Assembly: GCA_035629175.1 (NCBI GenBank)
Contig: DASPIL010000103.1
Location: 62,001 to 126,000, forward strand
Length of the DNA: 64,000 nucleotides
Origin: Verrucomicrobiia bacterium
GTDB taxonomy: Bacteria > Verrucomicrobiota > Verrucomicrobiia > Limisphaerales > DASXHY01
Direction of reading: 5' to 3'
Positions 8,677 to 18,260 of the stretch are shown piece after piece. The position numbers were made by a program, and so were the translations under genes. Each line of letters opens with the position of its first letter. Position 1 is the first letter of the stretch. The notes beneath the pieces were generated by a model that saw nothing but the letters and a program-made list of their open reading frames with translations, made no database searches and was not told where the DNA came from.

Positions 8677-9776
8677 GCATCGAACTGAAAAACGTTACCA
8701 AGCAATTCGGCGAAGTGGCGGCCGTCCGAGACGTCAGCTTTTCAGTCACCGAGGGCGAACTCATGGCGCTGCTGGGACCGAGTGGCGGTGGCAAGACGAC
8801 TGTGCTCCGGATGATTGCTGGCTTGGAAATGCCGACGTCTGGCGACGTTTTCATCCGGGGCCAGCGCGTGAACAACCTGTCCGTTCAGGAGCGCAACATC
8901 GGCTTTGTGTTTCAGAATTATGCGTTGTTCAAGAACATGAACGTGTTCAAGAACATCGCTTTCGGGCTGCGCATCAAGAAATGGAAGAAGACCGATATTC
9001 AGGCGCGCGTGGAGGAACTCGTCCAGTTGTTTGGAATCCAGGGACTCGAGAAACGGTATCCACACCAGCTTTCCGGCGGCCAGCGGCAGCGCGTCGCCAT
9101 CGCACGCGCGCTGGCGTCCAAGCCGAGCGTGCTTCTGCTCGACGAGCCGTTTGGCGCTGTCGATGCAAAGATCCGCCAGGAACTGCGCGAGTGGCTGGTC
9201 TCGCTGCATCATGATCTCAACGTCACGACCATCTTTGTCACGCACGACCAGGAAGAGGCGCTCGAGGTTTCAAATCGCATCGTCATCTTCTCCCGCGGCC
9301 GCCTCGAACAGGTGGGAACGCCGCGCGAAGTGTACGAGCAACCTGCGAACGAAACCGTTGCGCGTTTCATTGGCGTCATGAACGTGCTCGACGCGGAGGT
9401 GCAGGGCGGGGTTGCGCGTGTCAGCGAACTGCAGTTCCCCGCTCATGGAAGCCCCGACGGGACGCGGCTGCGCATCGGATTCCGCCCGTATGCAGTTCAA
9501 ATTTCCACCGACCTGTCGCTTTACCCGTATCGCGCCGTGCTGCGGCACACGTTCTTTCTCGGGATCATGTTGCGGCTGGAGTTCGAACTCGAATCGGGCC
9601 TGCTTCTCCGCAGCCGCATGACGAAGGAGGAATACGCGCAGCTCGGACTTGACGAGGGCCGCGAGGTGTCCTTGCAAATCAGGAATTATCGGGTCCTTGC
9701 GGCGGAGAGTTCGCCGCTCACGCCCGAGAACGAAATCACATACCAGCCGCCGCCCTCGATCGCAGAGAACATCTGA
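8673..9776 (+). CDS. cysA: Sulfate ABC transporter ATP-binding protein CysA
   Basis: A 367-residue ATPase that powers sulfate import. The Walker A motif GPSGGGKTT, the signature LSGGQRQRVAIARA, Walker B LLLDEPFGAVD and the switch histidine in VTHDQEEALEV are all present. The C-terminal extension (from about residue 240) is the regulatory TOBE-like region of CysA/PotA ATPases. The start overlaps cysW by ATGA. It is the last gene of the operon and meets the LPS operon tail to tail. Confidence 0.95.
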   Translation: MSIELKNVTKQFGEVAAVRDVSFSVTEGELMALLGPSGGGKTTVLRMIAGLEMPTSGDVFIRGQRVNNLSVQERNIGFVFQNYALFKNMNVFKNIAFGLRIKKWKKTDIQARVEELVQLFGIQGLEKRYPHQLSGGQRQRVAIARALASKPSVLLLDEPFGAVDAKIRQELREWLVSLHHDLNVTTIFVTHDQEEALEVSNRIVIFSRGRLEQVGTPREVYEQPANETVARFIGVMNVLDAEVQGGVARVSELQFPAHGSPDGTRLRIGFRPYAVQISTDLSLYPYRAVLRHTFFLGIMLRLEFELESGLLLRSRMTKEEYAQLGLDEGREVSLQIRNYRVLAAESSPLTPENEITYQPPPSIAENI

Positions 9777-9800
9777 GCTCGGAAACAGAACAATCCTTCA

Positions 9801-10928
9801 TCAGGAGCGCATTGCTCGAACAACCGCTTCGGCAACCTGGCTCACGCTGATGCTGTTCATGCAGCGGAAATCGATCGGGCACTTGCGAAGAAAGCAGGGG
9901 GAGCAGGGCACATTGGAAACGAGGAATTGGTGCTGCGAATCACCGGGTAATCCGGGGCCTGTCAACTCCGCCGAAGTGCTGCCGAAAGGAACCACGACAC
10001 GCGTGCCTACCGCCGCGGCCACATGCATCGGGCCTGTATCGTTGGTCAGTGCCACATCGCAGAGTTTGAGCACGGCACAAAGCTCCCGCAGCGATGTGCG
10101 CCCTGCGAGACAATCAGATGGAATTCGAGCCGCCCTCAGTGACGACTGAATGGATGTCGCTAGGGGAACATCGGCTGGCCCTCCCAAAATCAACCATCGG
10201 CAGCCTGTCTTTGCAGCAATCTCTTTTGCCGCCGCGATGAAGCGTTCGGCCGGCCACCGCTTGGCGGGGCCATATTCAGCACCCGCGTTCAGCGCGCATA
10301 GCGGAACGAGGGAACCATCCAGGCCGAATTTTTCCGCGGTATTTCTCAGTTCTTCGCCGCCGATACAAATCTCGGGCGCGAGTGGTTCCGTATTCGCGCC
10401 CAGCGCGCCGACCAGATGGAGGTAGTCGTGTATTTGATGACGGAACTGCCCCTTTTGAGCCGTTCGAATGATGCGGCCCGGCATGGCGATGAGGCGTCGA
10501 ATTTCGGCTGGAGTTCGTTTCCGCATGCGCATGGTCCCGGGATCGTGCGGCACTGCTATCGTCAACAGCAGCTTTCGCAGCCCTCTCGCATATCCCGCGC
10601 GCGACGGAATGCCCGCGAGCCAGACCTCCAGGGCCGATCGCATCGAGTTGGGCAAAACCACACCAAGGTCGTATGCGCCGGCTCTGAGCTGGCGCGCGGC
10701 CCGTGCGAGGCTTCCCGGCTTGAAGCTCACCACTTCATTGATCGCGTTGTGGTGCAACCAAATGTCCTGGAGCTTTTCCGCGGTAAACAACGTGATGTGT
10801 GCTGCGGGGAATCGTTCCCGCAGCCGCTGCAATGCCGGCGTGGTCATTATCGCGTCGCCAAGCCAGTTGACTCCGCGGACCAGAATCCTCCCTGGCGAAT
10901 GTGGAATCGCGTGAGCCTTCGTGTTCAA
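9801..10928 (-). CDS. Lipopolysaccharide heptosyltransferase (glycosyltransferase family 9)
   Basis: A 375-residue cytosolic glycosyltransferase that adds a heptose-like sugar to the LPS core. Signatures of WaaF/heptosyltransferase II are visible: ILVRGVNWLGDAIMTTPAL near the N-terminus, LNAGAEYGPAKRWP in the middle and LTNDTGPMHVAAAVGT near the C-terminus. I choose a TTG start at 10928 because it overlaps the upstream stop (TTGA) and puts the family N-terminus at the right distance; an ATG at 11000 would lie deep inside the upstream gene. The acceptor sugar is unknown. Confidence 0.85.
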   Translation of the reverse strand: MNTKAHAIPHSPGRILVRGVNWLGDAIMTTPALQRLRERFPAAHITLFTAEKLQDIWLHHNAINEVVSFKPGSLARAARQLRAGAYDLGVVLPNSMRSALEVWLAGIPSRAGYARGLRKLLLTIAVPHDPGTMRMRKRTPAEIRRLIAMPGRIIRTAQKGQFRHQIHDYLHLVGALGANTEPLAPEICIGGEELRNTAEKFGLDGSLVPLCALNAGAEYGPAKRWPAERFIAAAKEIAAKTGCRWLILGGPADVPLATSIQSSLRAARIPSDCLAGRTSLRELCAVLKLCDVALTNDTGPMHVAAAVGTRVVVPFGSTSAELTGPGLPGDSQHQFLVSNVPCSPCFLRKCPIDFRCMNSISVSQVAEAVVRAMRS

Positions 10929-11863
10929 GTTTGGTTTGACTGCGCGGCGACGGCGGCTTTGCGCGCACGCTTCAGCTTTCGCCGCCGAGTTTCCTTCCAT
11001 CGATCATGAACCCAGAACCAGTTTGCCGGATCACGCCGCACGCCAGCTTCCAATGCCCGGTTTACGTCGTTCATGATGGCTTCGACCGTCCGCGGCTTTT
11101 CGCCGTCATGGGTCGCGATCAAATCGCCGACTTCGATTCTCCAGTGCGCGAGGCCAACTCGGTAGCAGATGCTTGTATAAAGTGGGCATCGGTAGCGCAG
11201 CGCGAAGACAGCAGGCGCGACGGACGTGGAACATTCCTGGCCGAGGAAGGGGAGGCGCACGCCAGCGCGTCCTGCGTTCTGATCGCAAAGCAATCCCAAC
11301 AGCAGTCCCTTCCCATTCATTGCCTCGCGCAGTGCGTCGCTGTCGGATCGCCGCTCGAAGAACAGGCAGCCGGACCGCTCGCGCATTGATTTCAACAACT
11401 TGTCCAGGGAAGGCTGCGGAAGGCCGCGATAGGTGGTGGCGCAGGTGACTTCCGGAACGAAATCCTTGAAACGAACGTATAATTCAAAGTTTCCAAAATG
11501 CCCGATGGCCACAACCCGATTCGGGGGCCGCCCCGTTGCGGTTTTGGAACGGATTTTCTCGGCGCCAATCAAATCGAAATGCGGCTTCAGTTCCTCGTGG
11601 GTCATGACCGCAGTCCTCGCTGAACAGGCGAAGTTCTCACCGATGCGCCGGAAATTCTCCCGCGCCACGGCGCGCAACTCGGCCGCGGATTTTTCGCGCC
11701 CGAAGCAAAGGTGCAGGTTGCTCAGCGCGACCTTCCGATGCCGGGCATCAAGCCAATACGCCAGCATCCCAACACTGCGTCCCAATCGTGCCACGATCAT
11801 CAACGGGAGCGATTGGATCAGCGCCAGGAGCATCCGCGCGACCCAGTAGAGAATCGAGTCCAT
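10925..11863 (-). CDS. Lipid A acyltransferase (LpxL/HtrB-like)
   Basis: A 312-residue inner-membrane enzyme of the lysophospholipid acyltransferase superfamily that transfers a secondary acyl chain to Kdo-lipid A. It has an N-terminal membrane segment (MDSILYWVARMLLALIQ) and the catalytic HX4E motif as HFGNFE, with later motifs CDQNAGRAGVRLPFLG and PANWFWVHDRWK. The ATG at 11863 is two bases after the lpxK stop, better than the ATG ten codons upstream. It is encoded between lpxK and a heptosyltransferase. Confidence 0.88.
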   Translation of the reverse strand: MDSILYWVARMLLALIQSLPLMIVARLGRSVGMLAYWLDARHRKVALSNLHLCFGREKSAAELRAVARENFRRIGENFACSARTAVMTHEELKPHFDLIGAEKIRSKTATGRPPNRVVAIGHFGNFELYVRFKDFVPEVTCATTYRGLPQPSLDKLLKSMRERSGCLFFERRSDSDALREAMNGKGLLLGLLCDQNAGRAGVRLPFLGQECSTSVAPAVFALRYRCPLYTSICYRVGLAHWRIEVGDLIATHDGEKPRTVEAIMNDVNRALEAGVRRDPANWFWVHDRWKETRRRKLKRARKAAVAAQSNQT

Positions 11864-11865
11864 GG

Positions 11866-13038
11866 TCAACGGAAGCAGATGCGGCGGACGCAATCGCGAA
11901 AGTCATCGGCGCCGCTGACGATCTTGATTTCAACCCGCATGAAATAGAAGGGCAGGTCGCGACGATCAATTTTGGGAAAGCGAACGGCATCCTTCTGGGT
12001 TGTGATGATGATTTCGGCCTGCCGCTTCTTGCTGCGATTGATCGCGTTCAGGATTTCCTGCTGCGTGAATCGATGATGATCTGCGAAGCGCTTTGAGTAG
12101 ACGAGTTCCGCGCCGAGCTTCACCAGGCTTTGCTCAAAGCTTTCGGGTTGTGCGATCCCGCTCAATGAAGCGACTTTGCGACCCTTGATGAAGTCGATGT
12201 CCACTTGTTTTCCGGTAAACACGTCCTCCAGATAAAGCGGGTGATGGACGCACTCGATCACGCCTGCGTCGGGATTCAGTTCGGCAATGCGCTTCCGCAG
12301 GTCCGCGGTTCGTCCGTCGCTTTTTGTGATGAAGATCGTGCTGGCCCGCGCGAGGTGCGATGGCGGTTCGCGCAAGGTGCCGCGCGGCAGGAGCCGTTCG
12401 TTGCCAAACGGTTGCTGGCAATCGATCAACACGATGTCCTGGCGCCTGCCTGCCAGTTTCCAGTATTGAAAACCGTCGTCGAGCAGCAGTGTGTCGCATC
12501 CAAACTTTTCAATCGCGTACCGGCCTGCCTTCACGCGGTCCTTGTCGACGAGCACGACGACATCCTTCAGGTTGGAAGCCAGCATGTACGGTTCATCGCC
12601 CGCCGACTCGGAATCGAGCAGCAGCGATTTTCCGTCCGAAACGACGCGTGGCGGGGTGGTGTCTTCGCGGAGAAGGATTTTGTTCAGCAACCTTTCATGG
12701 ATGGGTTTGGGGCGTGAGCGGTAACCGCGGGAAAGAATCGCAACGGTGCGGCCCTGATCCTGCAGTTCACGCGCGAATTTCTCGACCACGGGCGTTTTTC
12801 CCGTGCCGCCCACGGTGAGATTGCCAATGGCGATCACCTGCACACCGAGGGTGGAATCGCGCAGGATGCGCATATTGTACAGGAAACGGCGCATTTTGAC
12901 CGCCACCTGGAACACTTTGGAAAGAGTGTACAGCGCGAAACGAACGAGCGAGGCCACCCAGCCCCGCCGTTCTTCAAAAATAACTTCCAGGACGAATGTC
13001 TCCACGGACTCCGTCCATTCCCGCCACGTCTCGCGCAT
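11866..13038 (-). CDS. lpxK: Tetraacyldisaccharide 4'-kinase LpxK
   Basis: A 390-residue membrane-bound kinase that phosphorylates the lipid A disaccharide at the 4' position. The P-loop [24 protein letters not shown] and the lid segment [12 protein letters not shown] are characteristic. It is first in a minus-strand operon with an LpxL-like acyltransferase and a heptosyltransferase, together covering late lipid A and early core assembly. This supports an LPS-bearing outer membrane. The N-terminus has about 50 residues before the family core, containing the membrane-association region. Confidence 0.94.
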   Translation of the reverse strand: MRETWREWTESVETFVLEVIFEERRGWVASLVRFALYTLSKVFQVAVKMRRFLYNMRILRDSTLGVQVIAIGNLTVGGTGKTPVVEKFARELQDQGRTVAILSRGYRSRPKPIHERLLNKILLREDTTPPRVVSDGKSLLLDSESAGDEPYMLASNLKDVVVLVDKDRVKAGRYAIEKFGCDTLLLDDGFQYWKLAGRRQDIVLIDCQQPFGNERLLPRGTLREPPSHLARASTIFITKSDGRTADLRKRIAELNPDAGVIECVHHPLYLEDVFTGKQVDIDFIKGRKVASLSGIAQPESFEQSLVKLGAELVYSKRFADHHRFTQQEILNAINRSKKRQAEIIITTQKDAVRFPKIDRRDLPFYFMRVEIKIVSGADDFRDCVRRICFR

Positions 13039-13139
13039 GTCCGACAGAGTGTGCCTGCGTGGAAGGTGTGGGAAAAGCCGAAACCCTGACGCTGCGTGTC
13101 CACAAAGCGCTTTCCTTTCTTCGAGTCTGATTCATAGGA

Positions 13140-13904
13140 TTGCCTCCGTTGCCGACGACATCGTCCACTTCGAGCCATTCAACGCCTGGGAACCGGCCGT
13201 CCGGCCGATTTGCTCCGACTCGATGGTCTCTTGTGCTGGCTGCTGGCGGATTGGACACGCAGGATGCACGCGCGGCGCTGGAAACGTTGTGCCGCATCTA
13301 CTGGCCTCCGCTGTATGCGTATGTCAGGGGAAGAGGTTTCAGCCCTGAAGACGCGCGGGATTTGACGCAGACCTTCTTTGAGCGATTGCTCGAACGTCGG
13401 GGGATTACTTCGGTTGACCGCGCGAAGGGGCGCTTCCGCTCGTTCCTGCTCGCGTGCATGAATCACTTTCTCTCTGATGAATGGGACAAAGCACGGGCCT
13501 TGAAACGCGGCGGCGAAGACCTGATTGTTGTCGAGCTTGAGGATGCAGAGGCCTGGTTCGATATGTCAGCCAGCGAGTCACTGACGCCCGAGCGCGCCTA
13601 TGAGCGGCGTTGGGCGGTGACGTTGCTGGAGCAGGTGTATCGCAAACTGCAGGCGGAGCACGAACGGCAGGGGAAAATTCAACTGTTCACAGTGCTGCGC
13701 GGCACGTTGGCCGGAAAGACAGACGAGCCCTATGCGGCGCTCGGCGCAAGACTGAACTTGAGCGAGGGGGCTGTCAAAGTCGCGGCACATCGGCTGCGCA
13801 AGCGCTACCGCGAACTGCTGCGTGAAACAATCGCCGAAACTGTTTCGACGCCCGAAGAGGTGGAGGACGAACTGCGATACTTGTTTCAGGTGGTTCAGGG
13901 TTGA
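13140..13904 (+). CDS. ECF-like RNA polymerase sigma factor linked to a Ser/Thr kinase
   Basis: A 254-residue sigma-70 family protein. The segment FAPTRWSLVLAAG and a region 2 containing DARDLTQTFFERLLER, then region 4 with AYAALGARLNLSEGAVKVAAHRLRKRYRELL-type residues, match the ECF-like factors common in Verrucomicrobia and Planctomycetes. No separate anti-sigma gene is seen; the next gene is a membrane Ser/Thr kinase, the usual partner of this group, so phosphorylation may control it. The frame opens just before TTG 13140, so the start is TTG here or slightly downstream and is uncertain. Confidence 0.85.
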   Translation: MPPLPTTSSTSSHSTPGNRPSGRFAPTRWSLVLAAGGLDTQDARAALETLCRIYWPPLYAYVRGRGFSPEDARDLTQTFFERLLERRGITSVDRAKGRFRSFLLACMNHFLSDEWDKARALKRGGEDLIVVELEDAEAWFDMSASESLTPERAYERRWAVTLLEQVYRKLQAEHERQGKIQLFTVLRGTLAGKTDEPYAALGARLNLSEGAVKVAAHRLRKRYRELLRETIAETVSTPEEVEDELRYLFQVVQG

Positions 13905-13977
13905 AGGCGACGCAAAAGATTCCCAACATCCTGTAACCTTCGGCCGCATCTTCCTTTGTAGTGGGTGAAGTCAAATT

Positions 13978-16110
13978 GTGAGCGCAACGTGCAATCAATG
14001 CGGGAAACCACTGGCGTCGGACGCTCTGGGCGGCAATTGCCCGGAATGCCTCTTCAAAGCAGGGTTGGTCGAAACGCGCGATGTTTCCGGTGCAACCGCC
14101 AGCGGTTCAGGCGCGGCACAAGGGCCATTGAAGCCGTCCGAACTCGCACCGCTTTTTCCGCAGCTCGAAATCATCGAATGCATTGGTCATGGCGGAATGG
14201 GCGCGGTTTACAAGGCGCGGCAGCCAAAGCTCGGGCGGTTGGTGGCGCTGAAGATCCTTGGCGCAGACAAGGAGCATGACTCCCGATTCACAGAACGATT
14301 CCTGCGCGAGGCTCAGGCACTCGCGCGGTTGAATCATCCAAACATCGTCACGATTCATGATTTCGGGGAAGTCGCTGGATTGTTCTTTCTGCTGATGGAG
14401 TTCGTCGATGGCATCAGCCTGCGCGCATTAATGGAGAAGGGTCGGATGACGCCGGAACAGGCGCTCGCGATCGTTCCGCGTGTTTGCGAGGCACTTCAGT
14501 TTGCGCACGAGCACGGAATCGTGCATCGCGATATCAAGCCCGAAAACATCCTCCTGGACACGCAGGGCCGCGTGAAGATCGCTGATTTTGGAATAGCCAA
14601 GATCACGGGCGTGGCGGGCGAACGGGCCAATCTCACTGCGGATCAGCAGGTCATCGGCACTCCGCATTACATGGCACCTGAGCAGGTCGAACACCCGCGT
14701 GCGGTGGATCATCGCGCGGACATTTTCTCTCTTGGCGTTGTTTTTTACGAGATGCTGACGGGCGAGTTGCCGCTCGGCAAATTCTCTCCGCCGTCGCGAA
14801 AGGTGCGGATCGATGTGCGGCTCGACGAAGTGGTTTTGCACGCGCTGGAAAAGGAGCCGGAACGCCGCTACCAGCGTGCCAACGAGGTCAAGACGGCGGT
14901 GGAAACGATTGCCAGCACGCCGCAAGAGAAAGCCACCGACGAGGCACTCAGCAGTTCATCAGCATGGTGGCGAAAGCCCTCGGTTGCGATGGCTCTGGCA
15001 GGGGCAGCGCTGGCAGTTGTTCTTTGGATGGCATTGTCCGAGCCCGCGGATCCTCCGGTCAAAGCCCCGCAAGTAAAATACGTCACTGAAGATGCGCACG
15101 GAACCCCGGCAGTGCCGCCGGCGCGATTCGTTCGGCTCGTGATCGATCGACACAGCCTGACACTGGATGGCCGGGCGACGTCCTGGGAATTGCTTGCCGG
15201 AGAATTGGAACAGTTTACAAACCGGGCAAACACGGTCCTTGAATGGGGGATCGCGGGCGACAACGCCACCCTGCGGGAACAAGGCGAGTACCATGCCCGT
15301 GTGCTCGGCGCCGTGGGACGTCTAGGCTTCCTCTACATTAGTTTTGTCGGGGTGCAGCCTGCTGCAAGGGACCGTGCGTCGGTTGCGACAGCGACAAACG
15401 ACCGGCGATTCACCGAGCGCCTCACCCCGGTCACGATTCGAACCAACGGCGCGCCATCGACCAATGCCTTTCAGGCGCGGGATCTTAGACTGGCGCCCGC
15501 GGTCCCATTGATCCGAGGTGCGCTCCTGGAGCGGGCGGAAGCATTGTTGAATGACGATCAACGGGCGGTGATCGCGTGGACCGACCGGCAGTTTCGGGGA
15601 TATTTTGACCGTCGCACCTTCGACGAGATCTCGGACGACGAACGCGAAACGATGGAGGCGCGTTTGCTCCACGCGCTGAAAGGTCCTGAGAATCGTCAAT
15701 ATTACGAAGCCATCAACACGCTGGGTGCGTTGCGTACGCCGAAGGCGACTGCTGCTTTGCGCGAGATCGCATTCAGCCGCCTGGACAAGAACAACCGGGA
15801 TCGTTGGATGGCGATTCGCGCGCTCGGCCTAGCGGGCGACACAACCGCGGTACCCGATATGATTCATCTCGTGTACCACGGAAACGTGAACACCCGATGG
15901 TGGGCGCAGGTCTCCCTCGTCCGATTGACGGGACAGAATTTTGGGACGGACTGGAAGGCCTGGGGCTTTTGGTGGAATCAAACGGGCGGCGAGCCACAAT
16001 TCACTCCGCAAGTGATTCGGTGGTGGGATGGCCAGCCACAGGAGGATTCATTGGCGGCGACTCTCGCGGAAGGCGACCGAAAGTTTCTCGGCAGTCTCCG
16101 AGGCGATTGA
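13978..16110 (+). CDS. Membrane serine/threonine protein kinase with N-terminal zinc ribbon and C-terminal HEAT-like region
   Basis: A 710-residue Hanks-type kinase. An N-terminal zinc ribbon has Cys 5, 8, 21 and 24. The kinase domain (about 62-307) keeps the glycine loop GHGGMGAVYKA, Lys92, the catalytic HRDIKPEN (Asp185) and DFG (203-205). One membrane segment follows at about 334-353, and the periplasmic part ends in repeats such as KATAALREIA and VPDMIHLVYHGN that look like HEAT repeats. The start is GTG. It lies 73 bases after the ECF-like factor, so the two are probably a signalling pair; the periplasmic part may be the sensor. Confidence 0.9.
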   Translation: MSATCNQCGKPLASDALGGNCPECLFKAGLVETRDVSGATASGSGAAQGPLKPSELAPLFPQLEIIECIGHGGMGAVYKARQPKLGRLVALKILGADKEHDSRFTERFLREAQALARLNHPNIVTIHDFGEVAGLFFLLMEFVDGISLRALMEKGRMTPEQALAIVPRVCEALQFAHEHGIVHRDIKPENILLDTQGRVKIADFGIAKITGVAGERANLTADQQVIGTPHYMAPEQVEHPRAVDHRADIFSLGVVFYEMLTGELPLGKFSPPSRKVRIDVRLDEVVLHALEKEPERRYQRANEVKTAVETIASTPQEKATDEALSSSSAWWRKPSVAMALAGAALAVVLWMALSEPADPPVKAPQVKYVTEDAHGTPAVPPARFVRLVIDRHSLTLDGRATSWELLAGELEQFTNRANTVLEWGIAGDNATLREQGEYHARVLGAVGRLGFLYISFVGVQPAARDRASVATATNDRRFTERLTPVTIRTNGAPSTNAFQARDLRLAPAVPLIRGALLERAEALLNDDQRAVIAWTDRQFRGYFDRRTFDEISDDERETMEARLLHALKGPENRQYYEAINTLGALRTPKATAALREIAFSRLDKNNRDRWMAIRALGLAGDTTAVPDMIHLVYHGNVNTRWWAQVSLVRLTGQNFGTDWKAWGFWWNQTGGEPQFTPQVIRWWDGQPQEDSLAATLAEGDRKFLGSLRGD

Positions 16111-16156
16111 CCCGGGGGCAGGTTCTCATTAGCTTCGAGGCTCATTGACCAAGGCC

Positions 16157-16186
16157 ATCGCGCCAGCCCCGTAAGCTGGGCGCGAT
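16157..16186 (+). other. Hairpin between the Ser/Thr kinase and Bax-inhibitor genes
   Basis: ATCGCGCCAGC pairs with GCTGGGCGCGAT across a seven-base loop, with one bulged G. It stands 47 bases after the kinase stop and 21 bases before the next start, and there is no T-run, so it may be an inefficient terminator or a leader structure. Confidence 0.35.
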
Positions 16187-16207
16187 TACATCCCGTGGAC
16201 AAGAGAT

Positions 16208-16906
16208 ATGAACCCTAACGAAACCTACTACGGCGCCACGCCAGTCAGCGAGTTGAACCAGGAATCCCGGGGCGTATTCGTCTCGCGCACCTACTCCCAC
16301 CTGTTCTGTTCTATTACCGCGTTTACGCTGCTCGAGATTGCGTATTTCAAAACGGGGATCGCAGAATCCGTCGCGAGGGTTCTCCTTGGCGGTTCGTGGC
16401 TGATTGTGCTCGGTGCGTTCATGATTGTGTCATGGCTCGCGCGAAGTGTCGCACATCGCGCCGAATCCAAGGCTGCCCAGTACGCCGCTCTCTCAGGCTA
16501 CGTGCTTGCCCAATCGATTATTTTTATCCCGCTCCTGTTCATCGCGAATGCCTATGCGCCAGGTGCGATCGCGAGCGCGGCCGCCGTCACGTTCGTCGCG
16601 TTCACGGGCCTCTCGCTCATCGCATTTTATTCGCGCAAAGACTTTTCCTTCCTGCGCGGCATCCTGATGTGGGGAGGCATTGTTGCTCTGGTATTGATCG
16701 GCGCGGGAGCCATCTTCGGGTTTCAGCTCGGAACGTTCTTTTCCGTCGCAATGGTTGCCCTGGCAGGTGGAGCGATCCTTTATGACACGTCCAGGGTGCT
16801 GCACCACTATCCCGAAGATCGTTATGTGGGCGCCGCGCTGGAACTTTTTGCTTCCGTCGCTTTGATGCTCTGGTACGTGCTGCGGCTGTTCATCGGCCGC
16901 CGTTAA
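16208..16906 (+). CDS. Bax inhibitor-1 / YccA-type membrane protein
   Basis: A 232-residue inner-membrane protein with about seven membrane segments. The N-terminus (RTYSHLFCSITAFTLLEIAYF), the middle FTGLSLIAFYSRKDFSFL and the C-terminal GGAILYDTSRVLHHYPEDRYVGAALELFASVALM, shown here in pieces, match the BI-1/YccA family, whose members have been linked to pH-sensitive calcium leak and to FtsH protease control. The function in this organism is not evident. It is followed by a clear terminator, so it is probably transcribed alone. Confidence 0.88.
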   Translation: MNPNETYYGATPVSELNQESRGVFVSRTYSHLFCSITAFTLLEIAYFKTGIAESVARVLLGGSWLIVLGAFMIVSWLARSVAHRAESKAAQYAALSGYVLAQSIIFIPLLFIANAYAPGAIASAAAVTFVAFTGLSLIAFYSRKDFSFLRGILMWGGIVALVLIGAGAIFGFQLGTFFSVAMVALAGGAILYDTSRVLHHYPEDRYVGAALELFASVALMLWYVLRLFIGRR

Positions 16907-16957
16907 GTAAACGATTCTCCACGCGGTCCGGCGAATGCACGGCCGCACGGATTTCAG

Positions 16958-16992
16958 CCGCCGCAAAGTCGTCCGCGCTTTGCGGCGGTTTT
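16958..16992 (+). terminator. Rho-independent terminator after the BI-1 gene
   Basis: CCGCCGCAAAG (16958-16968) pairs perfectly with CTTTGCGGCGG (16978-16988) across a nine-base loop, followed by four T. It lies 51 bases after the BI-1 stop. Confidence 0.85.
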
Positions 16993-17037
16993 CACTTGGT
17001 GAAGAGAGCTTGAATTTTCAATGGGTGCGTGTGAGCT

Positions 17038-18252
17038 GTGCGGGTGCTGACCACCATACGCAGGGCTGAGTATGTTGAGCTGATCATCCTGTTCTTCATA
17101 CAGGGCGCGGCTTTGGGCATGTGGTTCGTGCCGCTGAGCCCTGTTCTCGAAGCCCACGGCCTTTCCGCGATTCGTCCCTACGCCTTCGCCGCGTCCGCGG
17201 TTGCTGCCTTTGTTTCCCCTCTCATTTTCGGCGCCATGGCAGATCACACAGCGTCGCCTGTTGCCGTGCTGCGGGGACTGGCAATCGCGACTGCGGCGGC
17301 AATGACCCTTGCAAGCACCGCGATCGGGCAGCACTGGAACGCGTGGCTGGTGTTGGGAATCATCCAATTGCACGCCCTTTGTTCTGCACCGACCTGGAGC
17401 ATCGCATCGACGATCGTCCTCGCCCGGCTGGCAGATTCCCAGCGCGAATTCGGTCCCATCAGGGCCATGGGGACGCTGGGATGGATGGCAGGATGCCTGT
17501 TCGTCAGTGTCATTCGTGCGGATACGTCGCCTTGGGCGGGATACAGCGGAGCAATGACATGGTTGCTGGTTGCGCTGTTCACATTCTTTCTGCCGCAGGT
17601 GGAGACGCCACGTGCGGTGCAGCAGTTGAAGTTGCATCAACGGTTTGGGCTGGATGCTCTCACGCTGCTGAAAAATCCAGACCATCGCGTCGTATTCATC
17701 ACCGTTGCACTGTTCGCGATACCGCTGGCGGGGTTTTACCCGTATGCGCCGCCGCATCTTCAGGAGCTGGGATTCGTGCGGGTCAGTGCGTGGATGAGCC
17801 TCGGGCAGGTGTCGGAAGTGATCGCGATGTTTGCGCTGGGAATGCTGATGACGAAGTGGCGCCTGAAATGGATTTTTGGAATCGGGTTGATGTTCGGCGT
17901 GATGCGGTTTGTCGTGAGCGCGTTCGACACTCGATTCGCGCTGCTGACGGGAATCTGCCTTCACGGATTCTCCTTCACACTGGTGTTCATCACCGCCCAG
18001 ATTTATCTGGATCAGCGGGTGGATCCCGCGTGGCGCGCGCGGGCACAGGCCCTCATGGCGCTGATGAATGGCGGGGTGGGGAACCTTCTGGGATATCTCG
18101 GAACAGGATATTGGTTCCATCTCTGCGGCGGCGCGCAATCCGCCTCATGGAGGGTATTCTGGGCCGGGCTTGCTGGCGTCGTCCTTTGCGTGCTCTGTTA
18201 CTTCCTGCTTGCGTATCGCGGCATCGGCGGGGCTCATGCATCGCGCCGCTGA
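17038..18252 (+). CDS. MFS transporter of the nucleoside-H+ symporter-like group
   Basis: A 404-residue carrier with about twelve membrane segments. FFIQGAALGMWFVPLSPVL at the N-terminus and FGPIRAMGTLGWMAGCLF in the middle resemble the Nuc_H_symport/NupG-like branch of the major facilitator superfamily, whose members import nucleosides with protons. The substrate cannot be read from the sequence. The start is a GTG at 17038. It meets the large sensor kinase tail to tail with only eight bases between stops. Confidence 0.8.
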   Translation: MRVLTTIRRAEYVELIILFFIQGAALGMWFVPLSPVLEAHGLSAIRPYAFAASAVAAFVSPLIFGAMADHTASPVAVLRGLAIATAAAMTLASTAIGQHWNAWLVLGIIQLHALCSAPTWSIASTIVLARLADSQREFGPIRAMGTLGWMAGCLFVSVIRADTSPWAGYSGAMTWLLVALFTFFLPQVETPRAVQQLKLHQRFGLDALTLLKNPDHRVVFITVALFAIPLAGFYPYAPPHLQELGFVRVSAWMSLGQVSEVIAMFALGMLMTKWRLKWIFGIGLMFGVMRFVVSAFDTRFALLTGICLHGFSFTLVFITAQIYLDQRVDPAWRARAQALMALMNGGVGNLLGYLGTGYWFHLCGGAQSASWRVFWAGLAGVVLCVLCYFLLAYRGIGGAHASRR

Positions 18253-18260
18253 GGATCGTT

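Noticed and set aside
16954-18138. 394-codon minus-strand open frame opposite the MFS gene
   Set aside because: Composition is rich in His, Gln and Arg, the mirror of membrane-protein codons, and it overlaps the BI-1 terminator.
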